In this document: positions 1 to 7,274 of the stretch, one piece after another
Position numbering within the stretch: the first letter of the stretch is position 1
Layout: each line of letters starts with the position of its first letter
Source: Anaerolineae bacterium
GTDB lineage: Bacteria; Chloroflexota; Anaerolineae; JACIWR01
Assembly (NCBI GenBank): GCA_024653325.1
Contig: JANLFX010000027.1
Span: 1 to 36,072, forward strand
Length of the DNA stretch: 36,072 bases
Direction: 5' to 3'
Position numbers and translations under genes: made by a program
The notes under the pieces: generated by a model
Database searches by the model: none
What the model was told of the DNA's origin: nothing
The model's input: the letters and a program-made list of their open reading frames with translations, nothing else

Positions 1-33
1 GTGAGGTTCATCTTGTTGCCATTTATGTTAATC

Positions 34-51
34 TAACATTGTCGAGCTATT
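34..51. repeat. right-end fragment of a short inverted-repeat element (family A)
   Basis: The bases AATCTAACATTGTCGAG match the right terminal inverted repeat of the 145-bp element at 9525-9669 and the reverse complement of the terminus at 36010. Only the end is visible, so the rest would lie to the left of the window or be lost. The remainder of 1-159, downstream of the first gene, shows nothing else I can name. Confidence 0.45.
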
Positions 52-159
52 CAGGCTCAAGCGGGGGTGCCGGGGGCAGGGGATGCCTGAAAAGTCACTT
101 TATTCAGACAAGCCCTTAAGTTGACGCATATGAGGGATAGGGAAGGGCCAGTCAATTGG

Positions 160-2532
160 CTACCCATTTGGGAGGATAGTCACCGGGGTAAGCAATGCCC
201 GGTCCGCGGTGACTGCCTCACCCGCAAAGACCGGCCAGCGTTCCAGGGTTTCTGGCGAATATACTCCCACTTCCAACAGATAGTTGCCTGACGGCGCATC
301 GGCAGGCACTTCCAGATGGTGCATCTGGGCGAAAACGTCACCGGGCTCCCATCCCGACGAGGCCACGTCCAACCCATCCCAGCCAGCGACCAGATGTCCT
401 GCCGCGTCTAACAGGTGCACGAAAATGGCCGGCGGGGAATTGACCTCGGCCAGCACACGCCATACGGTAAGCACGTTGAGCGTGTCTCCGGCGCTCAGCG
501 GTTCCTCCGGCCCCTGGTAACCCCATAGCGCGGCCCGGTGACCAAAGTCCACCGGCAGGGTGAGCGGGCTCGCATCGCGCAAGGGGTCCTCGGAGGGAAA
601 GGAGGTCGCCGGGTTCCACCACAAGCGGGAATGGATTCGTATCACGCTCAGCCATTCTTCCAGTGCCGTTGTATCCGGCAGATATAGAACGTAATACGTT
701 TCTCGCTTCTCTATGACTTGACCTTCTCGACTCAGCATCTCGTGCAGTTCCGGGGCAAAGGGGGCTAGCCGGGAAGCAATCAGCCAGGCCTGTCCCTCCC
801 CAGGCCAGATAAGACTGGTGGCGGGATTGAACGCTTTGATATGCACATTTCTTCTCAATAGCGTGTCCACTGTCTCGGCATCCAAATCGCGTAGATGGGA
901 GTCTCCCAGACATACTGCGCCCACATTCTCCTCCGGCGGGACTTCGTACACGAATATGGAATAACCGATACGGGCGGTTGGCTGACGTTGGCGAAACCAC
1001 AGGAAAGTATCGCGGTCGCGAAGGGCCACCCCCTGCAAATTGCTCGCGCTGATGGCATAGATCCCCGGCGCCGGATGATAAGGGTTAAAACCGAAATCCT
1101 CGGCCTCACCCTGGTACAGAGGATAGCCCGGCAACGAACGCGCCGGAATGCCATAGTGCTCTGGCCGAGCACTGCCGAACCAGCTCAGGTATACCTGAGT
1201 CAAACCGTGGGCCTCCACGTAACGGCGCAGGCCGGGCAAATCCTGTCCCCAATCCAGGTTGGAATCCACCAGCCAGCGGTAACCGTTGGCCGGTCCGCCG
1301 ATCAACTCATTGAAATAGGCCAGGTGATCAGGATAGATCAGCAATGCGCTGACCAGATACCAAGCTGCTAACAGGCTGAGTAAAGCCTTGCGAAGGCTTA
1401 AAACCTTCGCAAGGCTTGAGGCAATGTACACGAATACGAAAGGGAGTACGGGCAGTAGATGCCGGTAACCGATGTTCAGGTGACTGAACAGATTTACCGT
1501 AAAGAAGGCGGCGGCAGGCAAAAGCAGACAAAGATTGTTTCCCCAGGCCCGCTGCCGCGCGGTGAGTACCAGGCTGGCGCAGAAGAGCAACAACGTCGGG
1601 ATGGGGGTTTTGATCAAAAAAGCGACCGGAAAATAGTACCACCAACCCGTCATCGAGTAGCGGCCCAGGAGAAAGGCAGGATTGCCCCCTTCGGTACGAC
1701 GCAGAATGGCCTGCACCCCGCGCAGGTAAGACGGGGCGGGCAGAGGTGGTCCATTCGCGTTCAGGGGCCCGAACTCGAAGCCGTACACAGCCCATAGAGT
1801 GAGCGTGGCGAGGGCGAAAACTATCACCAAGACAAGGGCTGGACGCAACGTCCGGCGCGTAAGTGCCCAGAGGGCGAGAAGGCAGAAAAGGGGGCACAGC
1901 AATAGCGCGGAGAATTTTGCCGTCAGAGCCAGGCCCAGGGCAACGCCGGCCAGTGTGATACGCAAGCCAGGCTGAAAGCCCGGCCCGCGCAAGGCTTGCC
2001 AGAAGGTGTAGATGGCGAGGAAAGAAAAAACGGCCACCCCCAAATCGGTGGTTGCCAGGCGGGCGTGGGCCAGGATGTTGGGGTCGCAGGCAACCAGGAA
2101 AAGGGCGACCAGGCCAGCCCGCACCCCGGCGAGTTCCTTCGCCCAGCGGTAGGCCAATGCCCCCAAAAGCAGGCTCAATCCCATCACCGGCAGACGGGCC
2201 AGGAAGACAATGAGGTCCACATCGGCGGCGTTGGCCCGCCACAGGAATTCGTCGGCGAACACATACCAGGCTCCATTCTGCCAGGAGGGATGATCCAGGG
2301 GCAGCTTGATCTGCGGACATAACAAGAGAGGCAAGGCACACAGGGCATTGACCAGCGGTGGATGTTCTACGCTCAGGCGCAGGTCGCCGGTGCGCAGATA
2401 AGCCAGCCCTCGCGCGATGTGGTTCTGCTCGTCCATGGTGGGTGACTTCAGGCGGGCACTGCCCAACACCTGGGCGAACATCAGGAGCAGCAGAGCAATG
2501 GCGATCAAATGGACGGCGGCTTTTCGCGGCAC
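160..2532 (-). CDS. GT39-family (PMT/ArnT-like) integral membrane glycosyltransferase
   Basis: 790 residues. It has an N-terminal signal-anchor helix, then about ten further hydrophobic segments to about residue 400, and a large soluble C-terminal half. The first outer loop carries the acidic pair of GT39/PMT enzymes (MDEQNHIARG, around residue 35) followed by a HPPL motif. The family moves sugars from polyprenyl-phosphate donors to lipid or protein acceptors at the outer membrane face; the substrate here is unknown. The last ~130 residues form a beta-rich domain (from FGHRAALWGYQ to the end) that is clearly related to the C-terminus of the next gene. The ATG at 2532 is chosen because it directly precedes the first hydrophobic helix. 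It lies 72 bp downstream of the other GT39-like gene on the same strand, so the two are probably co-transcribed. It could alternatively be annotated as a generic glycosyltransferase family 39 or hypothetical membrane protein. Confidence 0.8.
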   Translation of the reverse strand: MPRKAAVHLIAIALLLLMFAQVLGSARLKSPTMDEQNHIARGLAYLRTGDLRLSVEHPPLVNALCALPLLLCPQIKLPLDHPSWQNGAWYVFADEFLWRANAADVDLIVFLARLPVMGLSLLLGALAYRWAKELAGVRAGLVALFLVACDPNILAHARLATTDLGVAVFSFLAIYTFWQALRGPGFQPGLRITLAGVALGLALTAKFSALLLCPLFCLLALWALTRRTLRPALVLVIVFALATLTLWAVYGFEFGPLNANGPPLPAPSYLRGVQAILRRTEGGNPAFLLGRYSMTGWWYYFPVAFLIKTPIPTLLLFCASLVLTARQRAWGNNLCLLLPAAAFFTVNLFSHLNIGYRHLLPVLPFVFVYIASSLAKVLSLRKALLSLLAAWYLVSALLIYPDHLAYFNELIGGPANGYRWLVDSNLDWGQDLPGLRRYVEAHGLTQVYLSWFGSARPEHYGIPARSLPGYPLYQGEAEDFGFNPYHPAPGIYAISASNLQGVALRDRDTFLWFRQRQPTARIGYSIFVYEVPPEENVGAVCLGDSHLRDLDAETVDTLLRRNVHIKAFNPATSLIWPGEGQAWLIASRLAPFAPELHEMLSREGQVIEKRETYYVLYLPDTTALEEWLSVIRIHSRLWWNPATSFPSEDPLRDASPLTLPVDFGHRAALWGYQGPEEPLSAGDTLNVLTVWRVLAEVNSPPAIFVHLLDAAGHLVAGWDGLDVASSGWEPGDVFAQMHHLEVPADAPSGNYLLEVGVYSPETLERWPVFAGEAVTADRALLTPVTILPNG

Positions 2533-2604
2533 GGTTCTCGTTAACCTTCCTAAACAAGCTGCTGGTTATCAGGCCTCTGGCAGCCAGTAACCAGTTTCCA
2601 GCAA

Positions 2605-4674
2605 TTAGCCACCAGCAACCAGAACAGGAGCAAGCAGCAGACGGTCGGCCAGCACCATGTTGTTTTCCTGGAGTTGGAGACGGGGGCCGTCCAGCGGGAC
2701 ATACCAGCCAATCTCCGGGTAATAAGTCCCCGCCGAAGGCAGGGTGAGCGGATGCCACTGTATCAGGATGTCTCCGGCACGCCAGTCGTCCGGCGGCGAA
2801 CCCAGGCCGTCGTAGCCAGCGACCACGTTCTGCCCGGTGTCGAGCAGGTGCAGGAATATGCGTAACGGGGGAGTTGCTGGTTTTAACGCTCGCCAAAAGG
2901 TGAATAACCCGGCCTGTCCGCCGGGTACGAGCTCCCCTACCCAACGGTAACCGAGAAACTCCACCACTCCGCCGAAATCAACCGGCAGCCGTAAATCCTT
3001 TTGAGTGGCGTGATCAGCGGGGTCTGATCCCACGGTGGCGAAGGTTAATGGCGGGGATTCCGCCTGGCGACGTAGCCCGGTCAGGTCCAGGCGATAGACG
3101 AGGAAGGAGGGGCGATTCTCTCCGGTCATCGGCCCCTCAGCCAACAATGAGGCCCCCACTAATGTCCACTTTTGCAACTCCGGCGCAAACGGGGTGATGT
3201 CCAGCACAATCAGACGAGCCACGTCTGTTCCGGCAGGCAGGATCAATGTCTGGCGGACGTCCGCCCAGTGTACCGTCAGGTCCTGCCGGCGCAGTGTGCA
3301 TACCTGTGTCCAGGGATCTACATCATGCACCGAAAGCCCGGCCATGACCACCGGGCTGGTGTCTTCGCTGGCATCCAAATAGCGGAATGCCTCGGTCATG
3401 CTGCTCTGGAAAGTGAAACGGACGTTGGATTGGCGAGGCCATTGCATCAGGTAATCCCGGTAAGTCCGCCCGGCCTCGACAGCCAGTATAGCAACCAGGG
3501 CAGTCACCACATAAGGGCGACTCCTTTCTGCGCAGAGTTTCTTGATCCAGAGCCAGGCCTGGTAAGCGCCCACGCCCATCAACGACAAGGCGGCGGGCAC
3601 GGCCCCCAGTGTACGTGGCCAACTGGGTGCATCCGCCGTCACCAGGCTGGGCAGCAATCCCGCTCCCAACCATAACAGCAAGAAAGCGTATCGTGGCTGT
3701 CGCCAACGCCATAAAGCCAGGATGACGCCCAGATAAAACAACATAGCTCCCAGCGGTTCGGCGAAAACCGGGCGATAGGCCACGTTCACCTGCCAGTATG
3801 GCTCACCGCGCACCTGCCACATTCCCAATAGAGCCAGGGCATTTTGCAGGATGAGGCGCGGATTGCCCAGTCGAAGTTGGCGCAGTGGCTCGTCCACCTG
3901 GGTAGTGCGCTCTTCCAATTCCGGATGAACAGCCAGGTACAGAAACAAGGGGGCGGCGACGACCACGAGCAGAACGAAAAACAAAACAAGGGGCAGCCAG
4001 CGTCCTTGCAGCCGGTCACGGTGAAACACGACCAGATAGACAGCAAACGCTCCAAAGAAAAGGGGCAGCGCCCGGCTGGCCATGTAGGTGTACAGGCTTA
4101 GCCCGGCCAACACGCCACCAGCAGCGAACCAGGGCCAGGGGGATTCGAGTTTCAGGTTTAAAGTTCCAGGTTGCAGGGTGTCAAGGCCGCGCCAGAAACA
4201 GTAACCAGCCGAACACCACAGCACCAGCAGCATGTTCAACCGCAGACCCAGGCGGTTGAAAAACAGCGACCAGACGAGCACCGCCATGCCACCAGCCATG
4301 GTCAGCGCCACCGACCGACCACACAAACGGCGTGTCAGGGCATAGGCAGCAGAGATGCCCAGCATCCCGAACATGGGGGCCCAGAAGCGTACCCCCAGCC
4401 AGTTGTGCCCGAACAAGGCCAGGGCTGCAGCCATGAAATACGAAAACAGCGGTTCGTGGCCGAAACTGCCCTGTTCTGCGAAATACAGTCCCACATGGCC
4501 GTGGAGCACCCCGTTGGCGATACGCCAGGAAATGACCTCATCGTGTTCCAGGCCGCGAGGAGCGTCGCCCAGTGCCCACAGGCGGAAGAAAGCCGCTACC
4601 AGCAGGATAGTGACTACTGCCGTCCATTCCCAATTCGTCCTCAGGGGATCGTCACCTGGCTCACCAGATGGCAT
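2605..4674 (-). CDS. GT39-family integral membrane glycosyltransferase, paralogue of the downstream gene
   Basis: 689 residues. Residues ~15-400 contain many transmembrane segments. The first loop has the acidic motif LEHDEVISW and then HEPLFSYF, placed as in GT39/ArnT-like glycosyltransferases that use polyprenyl-phosphate sugars. The C-terminal ~120 residues (FGGVVEFLGYRW onward) form a beta-rich domain with the pattern 'IFLHLLD...VVAGYDGL', also found as 'IFVHLLD...VAGWDGL' in the gene at 160-2532, so the pair probably arose by duplication. The ATG at 4674 follows a good ribosome site (GGAG, 8 nt upstream) and a promoter at 4715-4743. The role is probably cell-surface glycan or glycoprotein assembly; the acceptor cannot be read from sequence. 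Confidence 0.8.
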   Translation of the reverse strand: MPSGEPGDDPLRTNWEWTAVVTILLVAAFFRLWALGDAPRGLEHDEVISWRIANGVLHGHVGLYFAEQGSFGHEPLFSYFMAAALALFGHNWLGVRFWAPMFGMLGISAAYALTRRLCGRSVALTMAGGMAVLVWSLFFNRLGLRLNMLLVLWCSAGYCFWRGLDTLQPGTLNLKLESPWPWFAAGGVLAGLSLYTYMASRALPLFFGAFAVYLVVFHRDRLQGRWLPLVLFFVLLVVVAAPLFLYLAVHPELEERTTQVDEPLRQLRLGNPRLILQNALALLGMWQVRGEPYWQVNVAYRPVFAEPLGAMLFYLGVILALWRWRQPRYAFLLLWLGAGLLPSLVTADAPSWPRTLGAVPAALSLMGVGAYQAWLWIKKLCAERSRPYVVTALVAILAVEAGRTYRDYLMQWPRQSNVRFTFQSSMTEAFRYLDASEDTSPVVMAGLSVHDVDPWTQVCTLRRQDLTVHWADVRQTLILPAGTDVARLIVLDITPFAPELQKWTLVGASLLAEGPMTGENRPSFLVYRLDLTGLRRQAESPPLTFATVGSDPADHATQKDLRLPVDFGGVVEFLGYRWVGELVPGGQAGLFTFWRALKPATPPLRIFLHLLDTGQNVVAGYDGLGSPPDDWRAGDILIQWHPLTLPSAGTYYPEIGWYVPLDGPRLQLQENNMVLADRLLLAPVLVAGG

Positions 4675-4714
4675 GTTTGTTGCTCCTTCTCCTCAACGGG
4701 TGAAATCGGAGCGT

Positions 4715-4743
4715 ATTATATCACACAAACAGGGCAGCGGCAA
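4715..4743 (-). promoter_or_regulatory. sigma-70 promoter of the two GT39 genes
   Basis: On the minus strand TTGCCG (4738-4743) is separated by 17 nt from a perfect TATAAT (4715-4720). It lies 41 bp upstream of the ATG at 4674. Confidence 0.65.
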
Positions 4744-4756
4744 TGACCACCCTCAC

Positions 4757-4782
4757 GTAGGACAAGTTTAAGTTTGTCCTAC
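4757..4782. repeat. 26-bp palindrome between divergent promoters
   Basis: GTAGGACAA and TTGTCCTAC form a perfect 9-bp stem around GTTTAAGT. The same palindrome with small changes recurs at 9670-9695, so this is a dispersed hairpin repeat. Its position between two divergent promoters leaves a regulatory role possible. Confidence 0.6.
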
Positions 4783-4806
4783 AGCGTGCTCTGCGGGGGG
4801 CTGCAG

Positions 4807-4835
4807 TTGATATGAGATGGGTTTCGTGTTATAAT
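4807..4835 (+). promoter_or_regulatory. sigma-70 promoter of the FHA/winged-helix gene
   Basis: TTGATA (4807-4812), a 17-nt spacer and TATAAT (4830-4835), with a TG one base before the -10 (extended -10). Transcription would start near 4842, about 53 nt before the ATG. Confidence 0.75.
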
Positions 4836-4894
4836 CAACGACGGTAGCCAGCCATAAGCGTAAAATCAGTTTCCTTGCCCGGAGGAGGGTGGAA

Positions 4895-5548
4895 ATGGTT
4901 ACCGACCGCGAACTACCCATGTTAATCATCGAGGAAGGGCCACTGGCGGGGCAAAAATGGGTGTTGGATAAAGAGACAATCATCCTGGGACGGGATGAGA
5001 GTTGCGATGTTGTCTTGCCGGAGCGATTGGTTTCCCGGCATCATGCTGCCATCCATTGTCGTGAGGAAGGATATTTGCTGGAGGACCTGGGGAGCAAAAA
5101 CGGCACTTTTCTCAATGGTCAGGCCGTTACTAAACCCGTCATCTTGCAGGATGGGGATGAAATTCAGATAGCCCTGTGCCTCCGTCTGGTCTTCGTAGGG
5201 GCAGGAGCGACCATGCCGCTGACGCTGGAGCAGGTGCCCCGGCAAGGCATCCACATTGATCGGGACAGCCATCGCGTGTGGGTCGGTGATTGTGAACTAA
5301 TTCCGCCTCTCTCTTCAGCCCAGTACCGCTTGCTGGAGTTGCTGTATAACCGCGCTGGAGCGGTGTGCAGCCGTGAGGAGATAGTGAATGCCGTGTGGCC
5401 TGACGCCCTGGAGGAGGGCGTATCAGAGCAGGCAATTGATGCCCTGGCCCGTCGCCTCCGGGAGCGGCTGGCCACAGTTGATCCCGAGCACTCGTACATT
5501 ATCACCGTGCGCGGTCATGGCTTCCGCCTGGAAGTGCAGGGAATGTAA
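4895..5548 (+). CDS. FHA domain - winged-helix (OmpR/PhoB-type) DNA-binding fusion protein
   Basis: 217 residues. Residues ~8-102 are a forkhead-associated domain with all its phosphothreonine-binding landmarks: GR (32-33), SRHH (47-50) and LGSKNGTFLNG (65-75). Residues ~118-213 are a Trans_reg_C winged helix like the output domain of OmpR/PhoB regulators, ending in VRGHGFRLE. There is no receiver domain, so phosphopeptide binding rather than Asp phosphorylation probably gates DNA binding. No Ser/Thr kinase is in the window. The ATG at 4895 is chosen over the GTG at 4889 because GGAGGA (4881-4886) lies 8 nt before the ATG and only 2 nt before the GTG. Single-gene transcription unit. Its targets are unknown. 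Confidence 0.88.
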   Translation: MVTDRELPMLIIEEGPLAGQKWVLDKETIILGRDESCDVVLPERLVSRHHAAIHCREEGYLLEDLGSKNGTFLNGQAVTKPVILQDGDEIQIALCLRLVFVGAGATMPLTLEQVPRQGIHIDRDSHRVWVGDCELIPPLSSAQYRLLELLYNRAGAVCSREEIVNAVWPDALEEGVSEQAIDALARRLRERLATVDPEHSYIITVRGHGFRLEVQGM

Positions 5549-5553
5549 TAAAG

Positions 5554-5636
5554 GCCTATCCGAAAAGGGGTCGTAGTGGCGACTTTAGTTGCTTTCAGAA
5601 CGACTGAAGTCGTTACTACGAATTTTTCGGGTAGGC
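5554..5636. repeat. 83-bp long-hairpin element (TIR GCCTAYCC-GAAAA)
   Basis: The ends GCCTATCCGAAAA (5554-5566) and TTTTTCGGGTAGGC (5623-5636) are inverted repeats. Between them lies the inverted pair TCGTAGTGGCGACTT...GAAGTCGTTACTACGA, the same inner hairpin module seen in the MITE copies near 14.8, 32.8 and 33.05 kb. It starts 5 bp after the stop codon of the FHA gene. No convincing target duplication is visible. Confidence 0.6.
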
Positions 5637-5661
5637 TCTAATACCACGGGGTAAACACCGT

Positions 5662-5688
5662 GCACGACAGGCCAAGGGCTTGTCGTGC
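5662..5688. terminator. bidirectional hairpin terminator between convergent genes
   Basis: A 12-bp stem (GCACGACAGGCC / GGCTTGTCGTGC, one G-U pair) with a 3-nt loop, followed by ATTTTC on the plus strand. It sits between the ends of the FHA gene and the CpXC gene, so it can serve both. Confidence 0.55.
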
Positions 5689-5752
5689 ATTTTCAGGCCC
5701 CCTGCGCAGCAGGGAGCCTATGCTATGACCGCTCGCCTTAGAATGGCAGCCC

Positions 5753-7081
5753 TCACACCAGCATGGCCTCGGCCTGTTGGCGGATCTCGCTGAGTCGCCG
5801 GCTCAGTTCCTCGCGTCCACTGGCTTCCAGGTCTTCACCCAGAGCAGTCATCAGGTCCAGCAGTTCCCCGTTAACTTGGCCAGCGTTTTCGTTCAATATT
5901 TTCTGTGTACCGTGGGGGTATTCGGCTCGCAGTAACTGGTTAATAAAGCGAATCTGTGGGGGCACAGTCTCCTCGAGAATACTGAACACCAGTCTCATCA
6001 AGCCTTTCAGCTCCTCGGCGATGGCTCCTTCTCCATCCTCTTCTGCGCTCCGAATGTTGGCCTCCAGGACGGTCAAGAACAGATCGTCAATCTCGTTGAG
6101 GTGAGCACGGATTGCCTGTTCGCGGTCTTTGCTGGACCAGATTTCGCGCAAAAGTGAAGCGGCCCACGCGAATTCCTGCTCCATCTGCGCATCCAACTCC
6201 CTGATGACCTCCAGGATCTTGGTGCGTAATTGCTTCAGATGCGTGGCCTCTGGCTCATCGGCTGTGTCAATACGACCGGTAAGCAATTGGAAAAACTGAT
6301 AGTCTACCAGGGGCCGGGCGGCGGCGGTCAATACTTCGACCACGCCATCGTCCTGAGCACTGATCAGCTTCTCCAGAAGTTCTTCCCGCGTGATTTCTTC
6401 GCCCAGGCTTTCCAGAGCTTCCCGCCGCGCTTTCAGACTACGACCCAGGCTGCTCATTTCCAACAAATTGTTGTTTAGCATCAGCAGGCGTCCGAGAAGA
6501 GCACTTTGCCCCTCAACACGGGCGGATTCAATGTAATTAGCAAGCAAGGCGAAGAAGTCGTAGTCCAGAGCATCGTCGTGTTCCACAATCAGGTTTCGGA
6601 GTTCGAGTTCATCGCTGGCTTGCAGCAATTGCTCGAGCAAACGGGCTTTGGCTTTCCGGGCTTCCAGCATCTCCGGTGTAAGTCCATCGGCCTGCAAAAT
6701 GGCTTCTGTCAGGCTGGGAAATGTGAGAAAGACTTTAGGTTGGAGAAGGTAAGCCTTGCGTTGTTCGGGTGGCACGGAGTTCATAACCGCGTTGGTCAGC
6801 TCGCCGATCAGCCGTTGTTGGGCTCCGTCGGTAACATTCAGGCCATTGGGGGTGAAAACGAAAAGCAGCTCTTTCTCAGGGTCGTGATAGATGAATGGCG
6901 CGTTGAGCATTCCACCGGCGCCACATTGTGGACAGACCGCGATGTTCAACTGGCCTCGCAACAATCTAACCTTGAGCTCGGGCTGGCGGCCCACGTCAAC
7001 CACATCCTGCACGGGAGCTGCAAACCGGTTTCCACAGCGAGGACAGGTGACGGAGGCAACTTGAGGTAAGCGTGTAGACAT
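5753..7081 (-). CDS. CpXC domain protein, long hypothetical
   Basis: 442 residues from the preferred ATG at 7081. The N-terminus has two CPxCG knuckles, CPRCGNRF and CPQCGAGG, about 37 residues apart, followed by FIYHDPEKELLFVF: the CpXC domain, a probable zinc-binding module of unknown function found in bacteria. The rest, ~300 residues, is mostly alpha-helical and acidic, without transmembrane helices; it resembles an extended helical repeat and is not recognised. The ATG at 7099 (six residues earlier) is less likely because AAAGGA lies 9 nt before the ATG at 7081 and inside the longer reading frame. Transcribed alone, convergent to the FHA gene. I infer a cytoplasmic protein and assign no function. 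Confidence 0.8.
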   Translation of the reverse strand: MSTRLPQVASVTCPRCGNRFAAPVQDVVDVGRQPELKVRLLRGQLNIAVCPQCGAGGMLNAPFIYHDPEKELLFVFTPNGLNVTDGAQQRLIGELTNAVMNSVPPEQRKAYLLQPKVFLTFPSLTEAILQADGLTPEMLEARKAKARLLEQLLQASDELELRNLIVEHDDALDYDFFALLANYIESARVEGQSALLGRLLMLNNNLLEMSSLGRSLKARREALESLGEEITREELLEKLISAQDDGVVEVLTAAARPLVDYQFFQLLTGRIDTADEPEATHLKQLRTKILEVIRELDAQMEQEFAWAASLLREIWSSKDREQAIRAHLNEIDDLFLTVLEANIRSAEEDGEGAIAEELKGLMRLVFSILEETVPPQIRFINQLLRAEYPHGTQKILNENAGQVNGELLDLMTALGEDLEASGREELSRRLSEIRQQAEAMLV

Positions 7082-7108
7082 ATCTATTGTTCCTTTCATA
7101 AATAAAAA

Positions 7109-7180
7109 CCTATCCGAAAAGCTGCTGGGCCCGGTTTTTCAACCATGCCTCCTGACCGGTCAGGAACGCTTTCGGATGGG
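7109..7180. repeat. imperfect inverted-repeat element in the leader of the CpXC gene
   Basis: CCTATCCGAAAAGC (7109-7122) and GCTTTCGGATGGG (7168-7180) are imperfect inverted repeats related to the ends of the element at 5554-5636. Inside is a perfect 16-bp palindrome, TCCTGACCGGTCAGGA (7150-7165). The element lies between the promoter at 7221 and the ribosome site, so it is transcribed as part of the leader. Confidence 0.5.
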
Positions 7181-7220
7181 CTCCAAAGGCGGTTCTCGGG
7201 GATCGCAACACTGAGCAAGG

Positions 7221-7248
7221 ATTATAGCACATTTATCGGTTTTGGCAA
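7221..7248 (-). promoter_or_regulatory. sigma-70 promoter of the CpXC gene
   Basis: On the minus strand TTGCCA (7243-7248), a 16-nt spacer and a perfect TATAAT (7221-7226). It predicts a leader of about 130 nt before the ATG at 7081. Confidence 0.6.
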
Positions 7249-7274
7249 GCGGGCAGCGGATAAATGGCTGGCTG

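Noticed and set aside
1328-2944. 538-codon minus-strand frame overlapping both glycosyltransferases
   Set aside because: Out of frame with two clear membrane protein genes, Arg/Pro/Ala-rich translation, no ribosome site.
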